Shown here in pieces: positions 45,310 through 55,025 of a DNA stretch of 64,000 nt (the first letter of the stretch is position 1; each line of letters opens with the position of its first letter). Below the pieces are notes generated by a model. That model was not told the origin of the DNA. It saw nothing but the letters and a program-made list of their open reading frames with translations, and searched no databases. The stretch is taken from positions 186,001-250,000 of the forward strand of contig CAYFPO010000001.1 in assembly GCA_964345035.1 (NCBI GenBank), written 5' to 3'. The DNA comes from CAYFPO01 sp964345035 (GTDB taxonomy: Bacteria; Fidelibacterota; Marinisomatia; SCGC-AAA003-L08; GCA-002704045). The translations under genes and the position numbers were made by a program.

Positions 45310-46413
45310 ATGGCTGAAAATTTATCTTTTTACATTATAGCAGGGGAAACTTCAGGTGATCAGCATGGTGCTTTGTTAATGAAAGAGCTGAAAAAATTAA
45401 ATCCTGGAATTGCATTCTATGGAGTAGGTGGTCAAAAAATGGAAGAACATGGATTGGGTTCTTTATACCCAATCAAAAAGCTTTCTGTGATGGGATTTTG
45501 GGAAGTAATTAAAAACATAGTGTTTTTCAAGCAATTAGAAAAAGATATTTTACAGGATATTAAACGGATCCAACCAAATAGAGTAATTTTAATTGATTAT
45601 CCCGGTATGAATCTGAGGCTGGCAAAAAAAATAAAACAAATGATGTATGTTCCAATTACCTACTACATAGCGCCACAGGTTTGGGCGTGGAGAGAAAAAC
45701 GAGTTGAAATTCTAAGAAATTACACAGATCAAAGATTGGTTATATTCCCATTTGAGGAAGATTGGTTTTCAAAAAGGAATTTATCTGTAAATTTTGTCGG
45801 TTACCCCTTTTTTGATGAATGGACATTAAAGAAAAGGGAAACGCAAAATGCCATTCCTATTCTTGCACTTTTTCCTGGAAGTAGAATCCAGGAAATTCAA
45901 AGGCATCTTTCAATTTTTTTGACTGCAGCAAAATTAGTTAAAAATAAATTACCAGATATAAGAATAGTACTCGGTTTAGCTCCCTGTTTATCTAAGGAAT
46001 TACTAGGACAATTACCTGAATACATTGATATTGAAACTGAATATACTCAGGCATTGTTAGAAAAATCTGATGCAGCAATTATCGCATCCGGAACAGCCAC
46101 AGTAGAAGCTGCAATTTTTAATGTACCATCAGTCATTGTTTATAAATCGTCTTTTTTATCATGGTATATTGCCAAATTATTAATTAAAACACCATATATT
46201 GGAATGGCGAATTTAATAGCTGGTAAAAAAGTATTTCCTGAATATTTACAATACTCAGCAATTCCGATTAATATTTCTGATGATATAATTTCAATGCTTT
46301 GTGATAATAATAAATCAAATGAAATTAAAATTGAACTTACAAAAATAAGAGAAAAACTTGGTGGACCTGGTGCATCTAAAAAAGCAGCAAATTTGATATT
46401 ATCTCAGCATTAA
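45310..46413 (+). CDS. lpxB: Lipid-A-disaccharide synthase
   Basis: 367 codons. Starts FYIIAGETSGDQHGALL at residue 8, then FYGVGGQKMEEHGL, LIDYPGMNLRLAKKIK near 95, YIAPQVWAWREKRVEIL near 117 and LALFPGSRIQEIQRHL near 185, ending with SGTATVEAAIFNVPSVIVYKSS near 255; these are the classic GT19 motifs. It joins lipid X and UDP-diacylglucosamine. The next genes for the DUF374 acyltransferase and LpxK follow at 1 and -4 bases. Confidence 0.95.
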   Translation: MAENLSFYIIAGETSGDQHGALLMKELKKLNPGIAFYGVGGQKMEEHGLGSLYPIKKLSVMGFWEVIKNIVFFKQLEKDILQDIKRIQPNRVILIDYPGMNLRLAKKIKQMMYVPITYYIAPQVWAWREKRVEILRNYTDQRLVIFPFEEDWFSKRNLSVNFVGYPFFDEWTLKKRETQNAIPILALFPGSRIQEIQRHLSIFLTAAKLVKNKLPDIRIVLGLAPCLSKELLGQLPEYIDIETEYTQALLEKSDAAIIASGTATVEAAIFNVPSVIVYKSSFLSWYIAKLLIKTPYIGMANLIAGKKVFPEYLQYSAIPINISDDIISMLCDNNKSNEIKIELTKIREKLGGPGASKKAANLILSQH

Positions 46414-46414
46414 C

Positions 46415-47053
46415 ATGGAATCACTTAAAAACAGTCTGATAGTTTTTTTTGCACGGATTTTATTTTTTCTGTGTTTTGGTTTATCCCGATGGAAAGTTGA
46501 AGGTGCTGAAATTCTTGAAAATGCTGTTAATTCAAATAAGCCCGTGTTTGTATGTATTTGGCATGGCAGGGCTGTTTTTGGAGCATATTATATTTCAAAG
46601 AAAAAATATTCGGCATATGCAATAGCCGGTCACCACAGAGATGCTGAATTAATTGCAAGAGTTCTCGAAAAATGGGGATATGGTTTAATTCGTGGATCCA
46701 GTTCAAGGGGAGGTCAGGACGTTGTAAAAGAAATGAGGAAATATTTCCAAAGAGGTCACACAATTTGTATAACAAACGATGGTCCCAGAGGTCCTGTAGA
46801 AATTGCTAAAAAGGGTTCTGTTCGTACTGCTTTGGAATGTGGAGCAATTATACTACCCATGACAGGAAGTTCATCAAGTTTTTGGCAATTTAATTCATGG
46901 GATAAATTTATTCTACCAAAACCATTAAGTACCATTAATTTTAAAATTGGTGCTCCAATTATGTATGATGAAAAAAACATAGCTGATGTAGATGGAGCGA
47001 AAATGGTTACCGAAGCAATCAATAACTTGCAATATACAACTAATAATACTTGA
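46415..47053 (+). CDS. DUF374 lysophospholipid acyltransferase family protein (lipid A-associated)
   Basis: 212 codons. One hydrophobic N-terminal segment, then CIWHGRAVFGAYY (the H-x4-like block), AIAGHHRDAELIARVLEKWG near residue 70, RGSSSRGGQDVVKEM and ITNDGPRGPVEIAKKG near 122, the conserved DGPRGP of DUF374. In several Gram-negative lineages this family substitutes for the late acyltransferases of lipid A; its place between lpxB and lpxK supports that, but no acyl acceptor is proven. Overlaps lpxK by 4 bases. Confidence 0.85.
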   Translation: MESLKNSLIVFFARILFFLCFGLSRWKVEGAEILENAVNSNKPVFVCIWHGRAVFGAYYISKKKYSAYAIAGHHRDAELIARVLEKWGYGLIRGSSSRGGQDVVKEMRKYFQRGHTICITNDGPRGPVEIAKKGSVRTALECGAIILPMTGSSSSFWQFNSWDKFILPKPLSTINFKIGAPIMYDEKNIADVDGAKMVTEAINNLQYTTNNT

Positions 47054-48066
47054 AATTAATCTTTTACTTATTATCTCGATTGTATAGTGGTATTTCAGCA
47101 ATTCGTAATTACTGCTATGATCGAAATATTATTAAGATCCATAAAATAGAAAAACCTGTAATCTCCATTGGTAATATTACAACCGGTGGAACTGGTAAAA
47201 CCCCAATGACTAGATATCTTGCCGAAAAACTCATTCAATTAGGCTATAAACCCGGTATTATCAGCCGTGGGTATGGCAGGTTTTCTAATTCACAAGTAGT
47301 TGTACATAATGGGGAAAAAATCTGCTGCAATTGGAATGAATGCGGTGATGAACCTTTTCTTCTTGGAAATTGGCTTAAAACTGTCCCAATCATTGTAGAT
47401 GCTGACAGAGTTTCTGCTGCAAAAACAATGATTGAACAATTCGATATTGATGTAATACTGCTGGATGATGCATTCCAGCATAGGAGAATCCACCGCGATC
47501 TTGATATAGTTCTGATAAATTCATCTACATCAAATAACTCTCTTGATTTATTACCAGCGGGTCAATTAAGGGAGAATCTGTTAAATATTAACAGAAGTGA
47601 TGTGGTTATTTTTACAAAATCTAACAGTAACACCCAATTTAATCCTGTTACTTTACCAATTAAAATTGATTCAATGATTTTAAATAGTACTGCTCAATAT
47701 ATTCTAACTAAACTTCCAAATGATGACCCTATAACACCAGATTCTGTAAAACAACCCTTTTTCGGTTTTTGCGGAATTGGTGATCCTGAGTCATTTCATG
47801 ATGGATTAAATTCAATTGGAGTAAATTCTGATCATTTTCAATTTTTTAAAGACCATCATAATTATGACTCCGGGGAGCTCAGATCACTGTTAACCAAAAT
47901 AAAAAGCGATAACATAAATTCAGTAATTACAACTGAAAAAGATGCTGTAAAATTACCCGATTGGTTTATAAACGATGTGAATTTATTTATTCTTCAGACG
48001 GCTGTTGTATTTTCTCATCGGTTTGAGGGGATTCTTTTGGAACGGGTGAAGAAGGTTCTTGTTTAG
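47050..48066 (+). CDS. lpxK: Tetraacyldisaccharide 4'-kinase
   Basis: 338 codons starting with TTG at 47050, coupled to the acyltransferase by a 4-base overlap. Walker A is SIGNITTGGTGKTPM near residue 40, then SRGYGR, ADRVSAA, VILLDDAFQHRRIHRDL near 137 and LPAGQLRE, ending FFKDHHNYDSGE and TTEKDAVKLPDWF. Phosphorylates lipid A at C4'. Its last 80 bases overlap the oppositely transcribed surface-protein gene. Confidence 0.93.
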   Translation: MKLIFYLLSRLYSGISAIRNYCYDRNIIKIHKIEKPVISIGNITTGGTGKTPMTRYLAEKLIQLGYKPGIISRGYGRFSNSQVVVHNGEKICCNWNECGDEPFLLGNWLKTVPIIVDADRVSAAKTMIEQFDIDVILLDDAFQHRRIHRDLDIVLINSSTSNNSLDLLPAGQLRENLLNINRSDVVIFTKSNSNTQFNPVTLPIKIDSMILNSTAQYILTKLPNDDPITPDSVKQPFFGFCGIGDPESFHDGLNSIGVNSDHFQFFKDHHNYDSGELRSLLTKIKSDNINSVITTEKDAVKLPDWFINDVNLFILQTAVVFSHRFEGILLERVKKVLV

Positions 48067-51000
48067 GTTTAACTGATTCTTCAACTATTGGATTATTTTT
48101 CACACCAACAGTATAAGTGATTTTTGAAGTCAAACCATTGCTATCGCTTGCCACCATTGTCATTTGCTGAATTCCAACATCCTCGGAATCTGGTATCCAA
48201 ACAAAATTACCATCTTCATTAAATCTCATTTTGTCTGAGGTACCATTTATAAACTTTATTGAATTTTCAGTACCCATAAAACTCACCTCCGGTATAAAAG
48301 TATATTCAACACCTACAAATGCTTCAGTTGGAGCCTGATTTGTAAATTCAGGATTTTTATAAACAAATAAAAGCAATTCTTGTTTGGAATTTGAATTTTC
48401 AAATCCGTCGCTTGCCTGAATAGTAATAACATGTTTACCGAGGTTGGAATTATCTGTTGACCATTTAATTGTATCTTCTATTAACGATATAGTAAATGAT
48501 GTGTCCGCCAGTTCGAACGAAATTTTATCGCTGTTTTCATCCAATGCCGTTAATATGTGAAGCAGGTTTTCCCCTGCCTCTACTGAAATACTGTCTACGG
48601 AAGTTATAACAGGAATATGATTCACCATTATTTCCATAGTTTGCTTTACTCTTGCTATTCCGTCAGTAGCTGCAATTATTATTTTATTCAATCCAATTTC
48701 TTTTTCACCCGGTACCCAATATAATATATTATCACTCTTAATCTCAGCGGTGGGTGACCCTTCCAAAATGAGATATTGTATGGTATTTTTCTTTGTATTG
48801 TCAAATGGTGATAACGTATTTTCATCAACAGCTTTTAAAGCTAAGGTAAGTGTATCACCAAAATTAATCAATTTTGGTGGTTTTGATGTAAAAACGGGTG
48901 TGAAATTAATATATACAGACCCAGAAAACTCAGTCATATTATACCCATCAGATAATTGAATTTTGTATTCCGCAAAATTCAGGATTTTTGGATCCCATGT
49001 TAATACGCCGGTTGAATCTAACCACATTCCTTCCGGACCATCTAACAGGTACCAAGATAATTCGGTATCTTCATTAGCATCAAAACTTTTTAAACTGAAA
49101 TGGAAATTTTCATTCGTATTTAAATATGTAATACTTGGAGGATTTGAGAAAATTATCGGCGGACTATTTACATACACAGAAATAATTTGTTCTACGGATG
49201 TTATACCATCTTCTACAACAAGTGTAAAATTATGGCTGTCAACTTGTGATGGTATTGGTGTCCAGGTAATATTGCCATTAATATCCACGTGCATATTCTC
49301 TGGTGCATCTTTCAAAGTATACCTATATTCATTAAAGTGATAAGCTGGTGCCGGCTTAAATGAAGCGGTAAACAAGTTTCCCGGCTGAATAATAAAGGTG
49401 GAGTCAGTATTATTAAATTCAATTGCTGGATGAACTTGAATTATAAAGTCAATAGAATCTTTTTGAATTCCATCAGAAACAAACAACCTGAATTGATTTT
49501 TTCCAATTATTTCTTTTCCCGGAGTCCATTGAACCAGCCCGGTGTCTGAAACTGTTATGCCAGAAGTATCTGAATCAGTAAAATAAAATGTTAATTGAGC
49601 ATCAACATTTCTATCCTGAACAGAAAATTTCTGACTAAATAATTCTCCGGAAACAGTTATATATTGATTTTTATTTTCACTAAATGCTGGTGGATCATTG
49701 ACATAAATCAGCAAGGAATCTGAAATATTAATTAATTCTTCTTCCAGTTTTATTGTCTGCACACTGTCTTCCTGGGTAATAGATAAATCTCCAAGATTCC
49801 TGAAATGTCCGGTATAATTTATTTCGTGAAACCCAAGTTGGTTTAATGTTGGCATCCATTGAATCAATTTCCCATCATCACTGAAACTCATTCCTTCAGA
49901 AAGATTACTGCTCATAAACTCAACGAATGTTAATGAATCAACCCATGTCAAAGGAATGTTTTCTGTTTTATTTGCTTCCAGAAAATAATCCGGATTTCTT
50001 TTATCAGTTCTCTGTGATGCAAAATCAATTTCCGGTTCTATGTATGAATTATGAGATAAGAAAAACAGTTCATTATTTGAATTATTTTCACCTGAAATTA
50101 TCAATTCTCTTGAATCCGGAAAATAAATGGAGGATATATTTTTTAATGATTCAAAGGAAAATGTTGAATCTGTAATTTCAAATATTCCCGTAGATAGATC
50201 GCCATCTGTTGAAACTATACTATATCTACCTACTTTCCCATCTGGGTGAATGGTTATTATTTGACTTTGATTTTCATTTTTTATTGTGTACAAATGATCC
50301 ACAGATTCAACAATTAATTTTGTTTTAACTGTTACGGCTTGATTTGTAGTCCCAATGGTTTCGACAAATATATAATGTAATCCTGAATTGGCGGAAGTAC
50401 AGAATATTTCACTCCCTCCGTTACCGTCAAAATCTACGCCCGTTGGGTTTAAGTATGAAAGGTGCCCCACATCTTTAAGCCCTAAAATTCGTATTCCTAT
50501 ATCTGGTTCTCCATTCATATAGATTCTTGCTTTCGCCTGTAATCCATTATCAATAATCACCACGTCGTCCTTATTATCTCCATTTAGATCACCAGCACTG
50601 ATCATTATTGGACCAAAATTGTTTGGAAGAAAATCTTTGCCTAACTCATCCAGAACAATCAACTCACCATTTTCAAAATCACATATCAACACTGTTCTGT
50701 TTGGGCTTGTAAAACTCACCGCTAATTCAAGGTCGCCATCATTATCCCAATCAAGTGAAATAGACTGGTTTGGATTCCTTAATTTCGAGTATGCTGGTGG
50801 TAATTGTGCAGTAATTGCGTTGTTTTGTGAAATATTTTCACTACTGAAAATATATAGTATAAATGAATTATTTTTCTGTGAACCAATCAATAAGAGCTCA
50901 GAGTCTCCATCGCCGGATAGATCTGCTAATACAGCATCTGTAAAATACGCTGACCTATTTTCGGGTAATGAATATTCCCAAATATTGCTGAGTTCCGTCT

Positions 51001-51184
51001 TATCTATATCAAAAATAATAGCGGTCCGATGAAAGTTTTCTCCTAAAAAACACAATACATCATTCAAACCATTGCCATTGATATCTTTTGTATTTGTAAC
51101 AAAATTTAATGGTTTATCGCTTTTAACAGGATTACCGGAAATGATTGAGCAAGTTAATAATAATATTGACAGAAATTTAACCAT
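47987..51184 (-). CDS. Large secreted FG-GAP/VCBS-type protein with Ig-like repeats
   Basis: 1065 codons from the chosen ATG at 51184 (the open frame allows 51223); from there MVKFLSILLLTCSIISG is a proper signal peptide, which an upstream extension of 13 residues would spoil. N-terminal third: FG-GAP/VCBS-type integrin propeller repeats with DGDSELLLIG, DNDGDLELAVSF, DLNGDNKDDVVII and FDGNGGSEIF, calcium-loop style. The rest is about seven cadherin/Ig-like putative He_PIG domains with repeated phrases such as WTPxxxxxGxxxxxxxxSDG. The last 35 residues are Pro/Glu/Ser-rich. A surface adhesin or scaffold; no catalytic domain seen. Overlaps lpxK tail to tail. Confidence 0.75.
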   Translation of the reverse strand: MVKFLSILLLTCSIISGNPVKSDKPLNFVTNTKDINGNGLNDVLCFLGENFHRTAIIFDIDKTELSNIWEYSLPENRSAYFTDAVLADLSGDGDSELLLIGSQKNNSFILYIFSSENISQNNAITAQLPPAYSKLRNPNQSISLDWDNDGDLELAVSFTSPNRTVLICDFENGELIVLDELGKDFLPNNFGPIMISAGDLNGDNKDDVVIIDNGLQAKARIYMNGEPDIGIRILGLKDVGHLSYLNPTGVDFDGNGGSEIFCTSANSGLHYIFVETIGTTNQAVTVKTKLIVESVDHLYTIKNENQSQIITIHPDGKVGRYSIVSTDGDLSTGIFEITDSTFSFESLKNISSIYFPDSRELIISGENNSNNELFFLSHNSYIEPEIDFASQRTDKRNPDYFLEANKTENIPLTWVDSLTFVEFMSSNLSEGMSFSDDGKLIQWMPTLNQLGFHEINYTGHFRNLGDLSITQEDSVQTIKLEEELINISDSLLIYVNDPPAFSENKNQYITVSGELFSQKFSVQDRNVDAQLTFYFTDSDTSGITVSDTGLVQWTPGKEIIGKNQFRLFVSDGIQKDSIDFIIQVHPAIEFNNTDSTFIIQPGNLFTASFKPAPAYHFNEYRYTLKDAPENMHVDINGNITWTPIPSQVDSHNFTLVVEDGITSVEQIISVYVNSPPIIFSNPPSITYLNTNENFHFSLKSFDANEDTELSWYLLDGPEGMWLDSTGVLTWDPKILNFAEYKIQLSDGYNMTEFSGSVYINFTPVFTSKPPKLINFGDTLTLALKAVDENTLSPFDNTKKNTIQYLILEGSPTAEIKSDNILYWVPGEKEIGLNKIIIAATDGIARVKQTMEIMVNHIPVITSVDSISVEAGENLLHILTALDENSDKISFELADTSFTISLIEDTIKWSTDNSNLGKHVITIQASDGFENSNSKQELLLFVYKNPEFTNQAPTEAFVGVEYTFIPEVSFMGTENSIKFINGTSDKMRFNEDGNFVWIPDSEDVGIQQMTMVASDSNGLTSKITYTVGVKNNPIVEESVKPKQEPSSPVPKESPQTDEKIQQPSEE

Positions 51185-51365
51185 ATTTAATTTTACTGAT
51201 GCCATTGATGAACTTAAATACATAACTGATATTTACAGGTCTATAAATCAAATCTATATGTTATTTTTATCGGTAACCAAGAGAAAAAAATAAATATATT
51301 TCCTTCTTAAATACAGATGTTATTGCTTACCTTCCTATATGATTTTTAATAAAATAATGGATATA

Positions 51366-52736
51366 ATGAAATATAGATTGGCTGTTTTATTTGGAATATT
51401 ATCATTTGTGATATGTCAGCATCAAATTCCTTATTCAGGAAAAAATTTAAGAATTACTATTTATAATCAAAATAAAGCATTTATTCATGAATCCCGAACT
51501 ACGCATTTTTCCAACACCGGTTTTCAAGAATTTTGGTTTAAAAATATACCAGAAGAAGTGATGCCATCCAGTATAATTATTGATTGTGATGATTGCGAAA
51601 TTACAGGTAAACAATTTATCGATAATACTATAAATCAAAATTCATTATTAGATGTATTTATTGGTAAGCAGGTTGAATTGGTAAGATATGAAGATTCTGG
51701 TAATAAAACTATTACAAAAACTGCCACTGTGATATCAAACGATGGTGTTCCAGTTTTTGAAATTGATGGTAAAATATTAGTTGATCCGTCTTTTGAAATA
51801 ATTTTTCCACATCTTCCTGAGGAAATGCAAAAACAGGATATGCTCCTATGTTCCGGTAAAATAAATAATAAGAAAATGAAATTTGATTTGGATTATTTAT
51901 TAAATGGAATGAGTTGGAATGTAGATTACTACTTAGTCTTGAACAGCTTAGAATCGGGGATTTTTTCAGCCTGGTACACTATCAATAATAATTTACATCA
52001 GGAATTTGATAATGCTGAAGTCGTGTTGGTTTCCGGAGATGTTAATTTTAACAGAAATACAATTCCTAAATCGTTTCAGAAAAGAACAGCATTTGCAGAT
52101 ACTGAATCCAATCCTATTGTAACATCAACCCAAGATTATGCTGTATTTCACCTGCTGGAAGAAATCAATTTGCGCAGGAATAGTCTGACACAGCAGAATT
52201 TTATAGATCATAAAGAGATACCTTTAAAACGTATATATCGGATTGATCACTCAATAAACAGGTATTATGGAAGATCCAATAATCAGAACTCTTTTCCGGT
52301 ACCGGTAATTTCAGCAATAGAATTCAATTCTGAGGATATCGGTGCATTTAATCTTCCCGAAGGATTATTACGTGTTTATGAAACCAAAAAGGGCAATAAA
52401 ATTTTTGTTGGTGAAAATAATATTCCATTAACCCAAACTGGAGAAAAAGTTGAAATCGAACTGGGTAGAACAGCGGATCTCACCGGAACATTTACCATTA
52501 AATCTACAGAAATCGACAGAAAATCAACTAAGCATTATCTCACAGCAATCATAAAAAATGTTCGTAATCAATCTGTTACAGTCATTTGGGAAGAAAATAT
52601 TACGGGTGATTGGAAAATAACATCCACATCTCAAGATTTTGAAAAAATCGATTCTAACACAGCGCAATTTACTGTAGAGATTCCATCAATGAGTGAAAAG
52701 GAAATAAGTTTTACAATAAAAATAGACAAATTATAA
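51366..52736 (+). CDS. DUF4139 family secreted protein
   Basis: 456 codons from ATG at 51366 (frame opens at 51339 but the nine extra residues precede the signal peptide MKYRLAVLFGILSFVICQ). Conserved landmarks: ITIYNQNKAFIHESRT near residue 24, MSWNVDYYLVLN near 178, the DUF4139-typical VLVSGDVNF, LPEGLLRVYETKKGNK near 335 and a C-terminal MSEKEISFTIKI. Function unknown; family members in FCB bacteria are secreted or membrane attached. Divergent from the FG-GAP protein, upstream of the phosphoesterase by 13 bases. Confidence 0.72.
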   Translation: MKYRLAVLFGILSFVICQHQIPYSGKNLRITIYNQNKAFIHESRTTHFSNTGFQEFWFKNIPEEVMPSSIIIDCDDCEITGKQFIDNTINQNSLLDVFIGKQVELVRYEDSGNKTITKTATVISNDGVPVFEIDGKILVDPSFEIIFPHLPEEMQKQDMLLCSGKINNKKMKFDLDYLLNGMSWNVDYYLVLNSLESGIFSAWYTINNNLHQEFDNAEVVLVSGDVNFNRNTIPKSFQKRTAFADTESNPIVTSTQDYAVFHLLEEINLRRNSLTQQNFIDHKEIPLKRIYRIDHSINRYYGRSNNQNSFPVPVISAIEFNSEDIGAFNLPEGLLRVYETKKGNKIFVGENNIPLTQTGEKVEIELGRTADLTGTFTIKSTEIDRKSTKHYLTAIIKNVRNQSVTVIWEENITGDWKITSTSQDFEKIDSNTAQFTVEIPSMSEKEISFTIKIDKL

Positions 52737-52749
52737 GTAAAAACCAAAA

Positions 52750-55020
52750 TTGAAAAATAACTTAACAATTTTATTAACATTATCTTTTTTATTTCCAGTA
52801 GAAATTGTCATCCAGCCATATTTACAGAATGCCACGCCCCAGTCTATATATATAATGTGGGAAACCTCGTCTGGCACTGAAAGTATAGTAGAATGGGGTA
52901 TTACCAATGAATTGGGTAGTATTACAGAAGGAATAGCAGAATCAGGTTTTGGTTTATCATATCTCCATACAGTTAATTTGACTGAATTGGAATCTAACAC
53001 TCAGTATTATTACAGGGTTGTTACCGACGATGCTGAATCCGATATTTTTGAATTTATTACACCCCCCCTCCCCGGAGCAGAATATTCATTTCATTTGATT
53101 GCAATGAGTGATATGCAAATAGATTACGGTAATCCGGATAAATTCTATGAAATAATCCACAATGGAATAATTGATTATGTCTACAGTGAATATAGTGATA
53201 ATCTTTCAGAAGGATTACAATTAATATTAATTCCCGGTGATTTGGTGGATTATGGATGGAATTACTGGAGTTGGGAACATGAATTTTTTGACCCTGCATA
53301 TCCTTTGTTTTCTCATGTTACTATGTATCCTATACTTGGAAATCATGAAGCAAATACCAACTATTATTTTTCTTATTTTAATCTGCCAGATAACGGGACG
53401 CCGGGATTTGAGGAACATTGGTGGTATACGGATTATTCTAATGTGAGAATTATTGGACTGGATTCAAATTATGATTATCAGCTAAGTATCCAGTTGGACT
53501 GGCTTGATAATGTGTTAAATGAGTCTTGTTATGATTCAGATATAGATTTTGTATTCGCAGAATTACACCATCCTTATAAGTCAGAACTATGGTTGGCTGG
53601 AGAGACCGAATTCACCGGTGAAGTAATTACACTGTTGGAAGATTTTTCAACAGAATGTGAAAAACCAAGTATCCATTTTTTCGGACATACGCATGGTTAT
53701 TCCCGTGGACAGTCAAGAGATCACAATCATCTGTGGGTAAACGTTGCCACAGCGGGTGGTAATATTGACTACTGGAATGAATATGCACAAGCAGATTATG
53801 ATGAATTTACAGTTTCCCAGGATGAATGGGGTTTTGTGTCTGTGGATATTGAAGCGGGGGATTTTCCACAATTTACTTTAACAAGAATCAGCCGTGGTAA
53901 TGAGGATTATTTCCGGGATAATGAGGTCAGGGATGTAGTTACTGTTAAATTGATTAACAATCCGCCTGTAAAACCAACTGCTTTATTTCCATTTGGAGAT
54001 GACTATGATCCTGATTGTGTTTATTTACAAGCTACAGAATTTATTGATCCGGATAATGATAATCATACTGCCAGTCATTGGCAGATAAGTGATGACTGTT
54101 TAGATTTTTCTGCACTCATTTTCGATAAATGGACAAATGATGAGAACTGGTATAATTACACCGACACACAAGAAGGCGATGATCTTACAGATGAATTATT
54201 AACAGGACTCACCGAAAATACTGATTATTGCTGGCGAGTCAGGTATAGGGATGAAAGTCTGGACTGGAGTGAGTGGTCAGAACCGATTTTATTTTCCACC
54301 GGAGAATCTGATTTATCCTCTAATATGCTTATAAACCCCGGGGCAGAATCAGGCACTGGTGGATGGATTGAAGTCGAAGGTATCATTGAATCTTTGACTG
54401 ATGGGGAATGTGAGGGTATCAGTCCGCATTCAGGAAATAGGTATTTTGCTGTTGGCGGTGTATGTGAAAATTATCCCTATGGTGAGGCATATCAATCTAT
54501 TGATGTTTCGTTGTATGAGGATGAAATAGATTCTGGAGCCGGATATGCACATTTTGGAGGGTTTTTATCTAACTGGGGTGGTTCAGATTTACCGGAATTT
54601 AAGCTCTTATTTCTGGATATTCTTGGTAACGTGATTTCAAATACAGATACATATTCTACACTCAATCCCAGTTGGACTAATTTTAATGAAACGGTGTTAA
54701 TTCCTGAGAATACAAGGGAAATACAATTTGTATTAATGGGCACCAGATATGCAGGTGCAGACAACGATAGTTATTTTGACGATATGGTTTTTCGGTTTTC
54801 TACTTCTGAATCTCCCTGTGAGGACAGCTTTTTGCCTGGTGATGTAACCCAGGATGGATTGATCAATATATTGGACATTATTTTGGTGATTAACATAATT
54901 TTAGGAGAAGAACCCACACCCTACCAGCAATGGGTTGGAGATGTAAACGGAGATGGTGCTCTTGATATTCTGGATATTGTTTTAATTGTAAATTTAATAC
55001 TTGGTAGAATTGGTTATTAA
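52750..55020 (+). CDS. Secreted purple-acid-phosphatase-like metallophosphoesterase with C-terminal dockerin
   Basis: 756 codons from a TTG at 52750; signal peptide at residues 1-17. Domain order: fibronectin-III/PAP N-terminal domain (residues 20-100, with YIMWETSSGTESIVEWG), calcineurin-like phosphoesterase with SDMQIDYG, IPGDLVDYG, LGNHEANTNYY near 198, FAELHHPYKS near 274 and FGHTHGYSR near 314, another Fn3-like region (about 420-520), a carbohydrate-binding-like beta domain (about 530-690), then a dockerin-like pair GDVTQDGLINILDIILV and GDVNGDGALDILDIVLIV at the end. First metal motif is DMQID rather than DxH, so metal site differs slightly. Probably hydrolyses extracellular phosphate esters. 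Confidence 0.82.
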   Translation: MKNNLTILLTLSFLFPVEIVIQPYLQNATPQSIYIMWETSSGTESIVEWGITNELGSITEGIAESGFGLSYLHTVNLTELESNTQYYYRVVTDDAESDIFEFITPPLPGAEYSFHLIAMSDMQIDYGNPDKFYEIIHNGIIDYVYSEYSDNLSEGLQLILIPGDLVDYGWNYWSWEHEFFDPAYPLFSHVTMYPILGNHEANTNYYFSYFNLPDNGTPGFEEHWWYTDYSNVRIIGLDSNYDYQLSIQLDWLDNVLNESCYDSDIDFVFAELHHPYKSELWLAGETEFTGEVITLLEDFSTECEKPSIHFFGHTHGYSRGQSRDHNHLWVNVATAGGNIDYWNEYAQADYDEFTVSQDEWGFVSVDIEAGDFPQFTLTRISRGNEDYFRDNEVRDVVTVKLINNPPVKPTALFPFGDDYDPDCVYLQATEFIDPDNDNHTASHWQISDDCLDFSALIFDKWTNDENWYNYTDTQEGDDLTDELLTGLTENTDYCWRVRYRDESLDWSEWSEPILFSTGESDLSSNMLINPGAESGTGGWIEVEGIIESLTDGECEGISPHSGNRYFAVGGVCENYPYGEAYQSIDVSLYEDEIDSGAGYAHFGGFLSNWGGSDLPEFKLLFLDILGNVISNTDTYSTLNPSWTNFNETVLIPENTREIQFVLMGTRYAGADNDSYFDDMVFRFSTSESPCEDSFLPGDVTQDGLINILDIILVINIILGEEPTPYQQWVGDVNGDGALDILDIVLIVNLILGRIGY

Positions 55021-55025
55021 TAATT

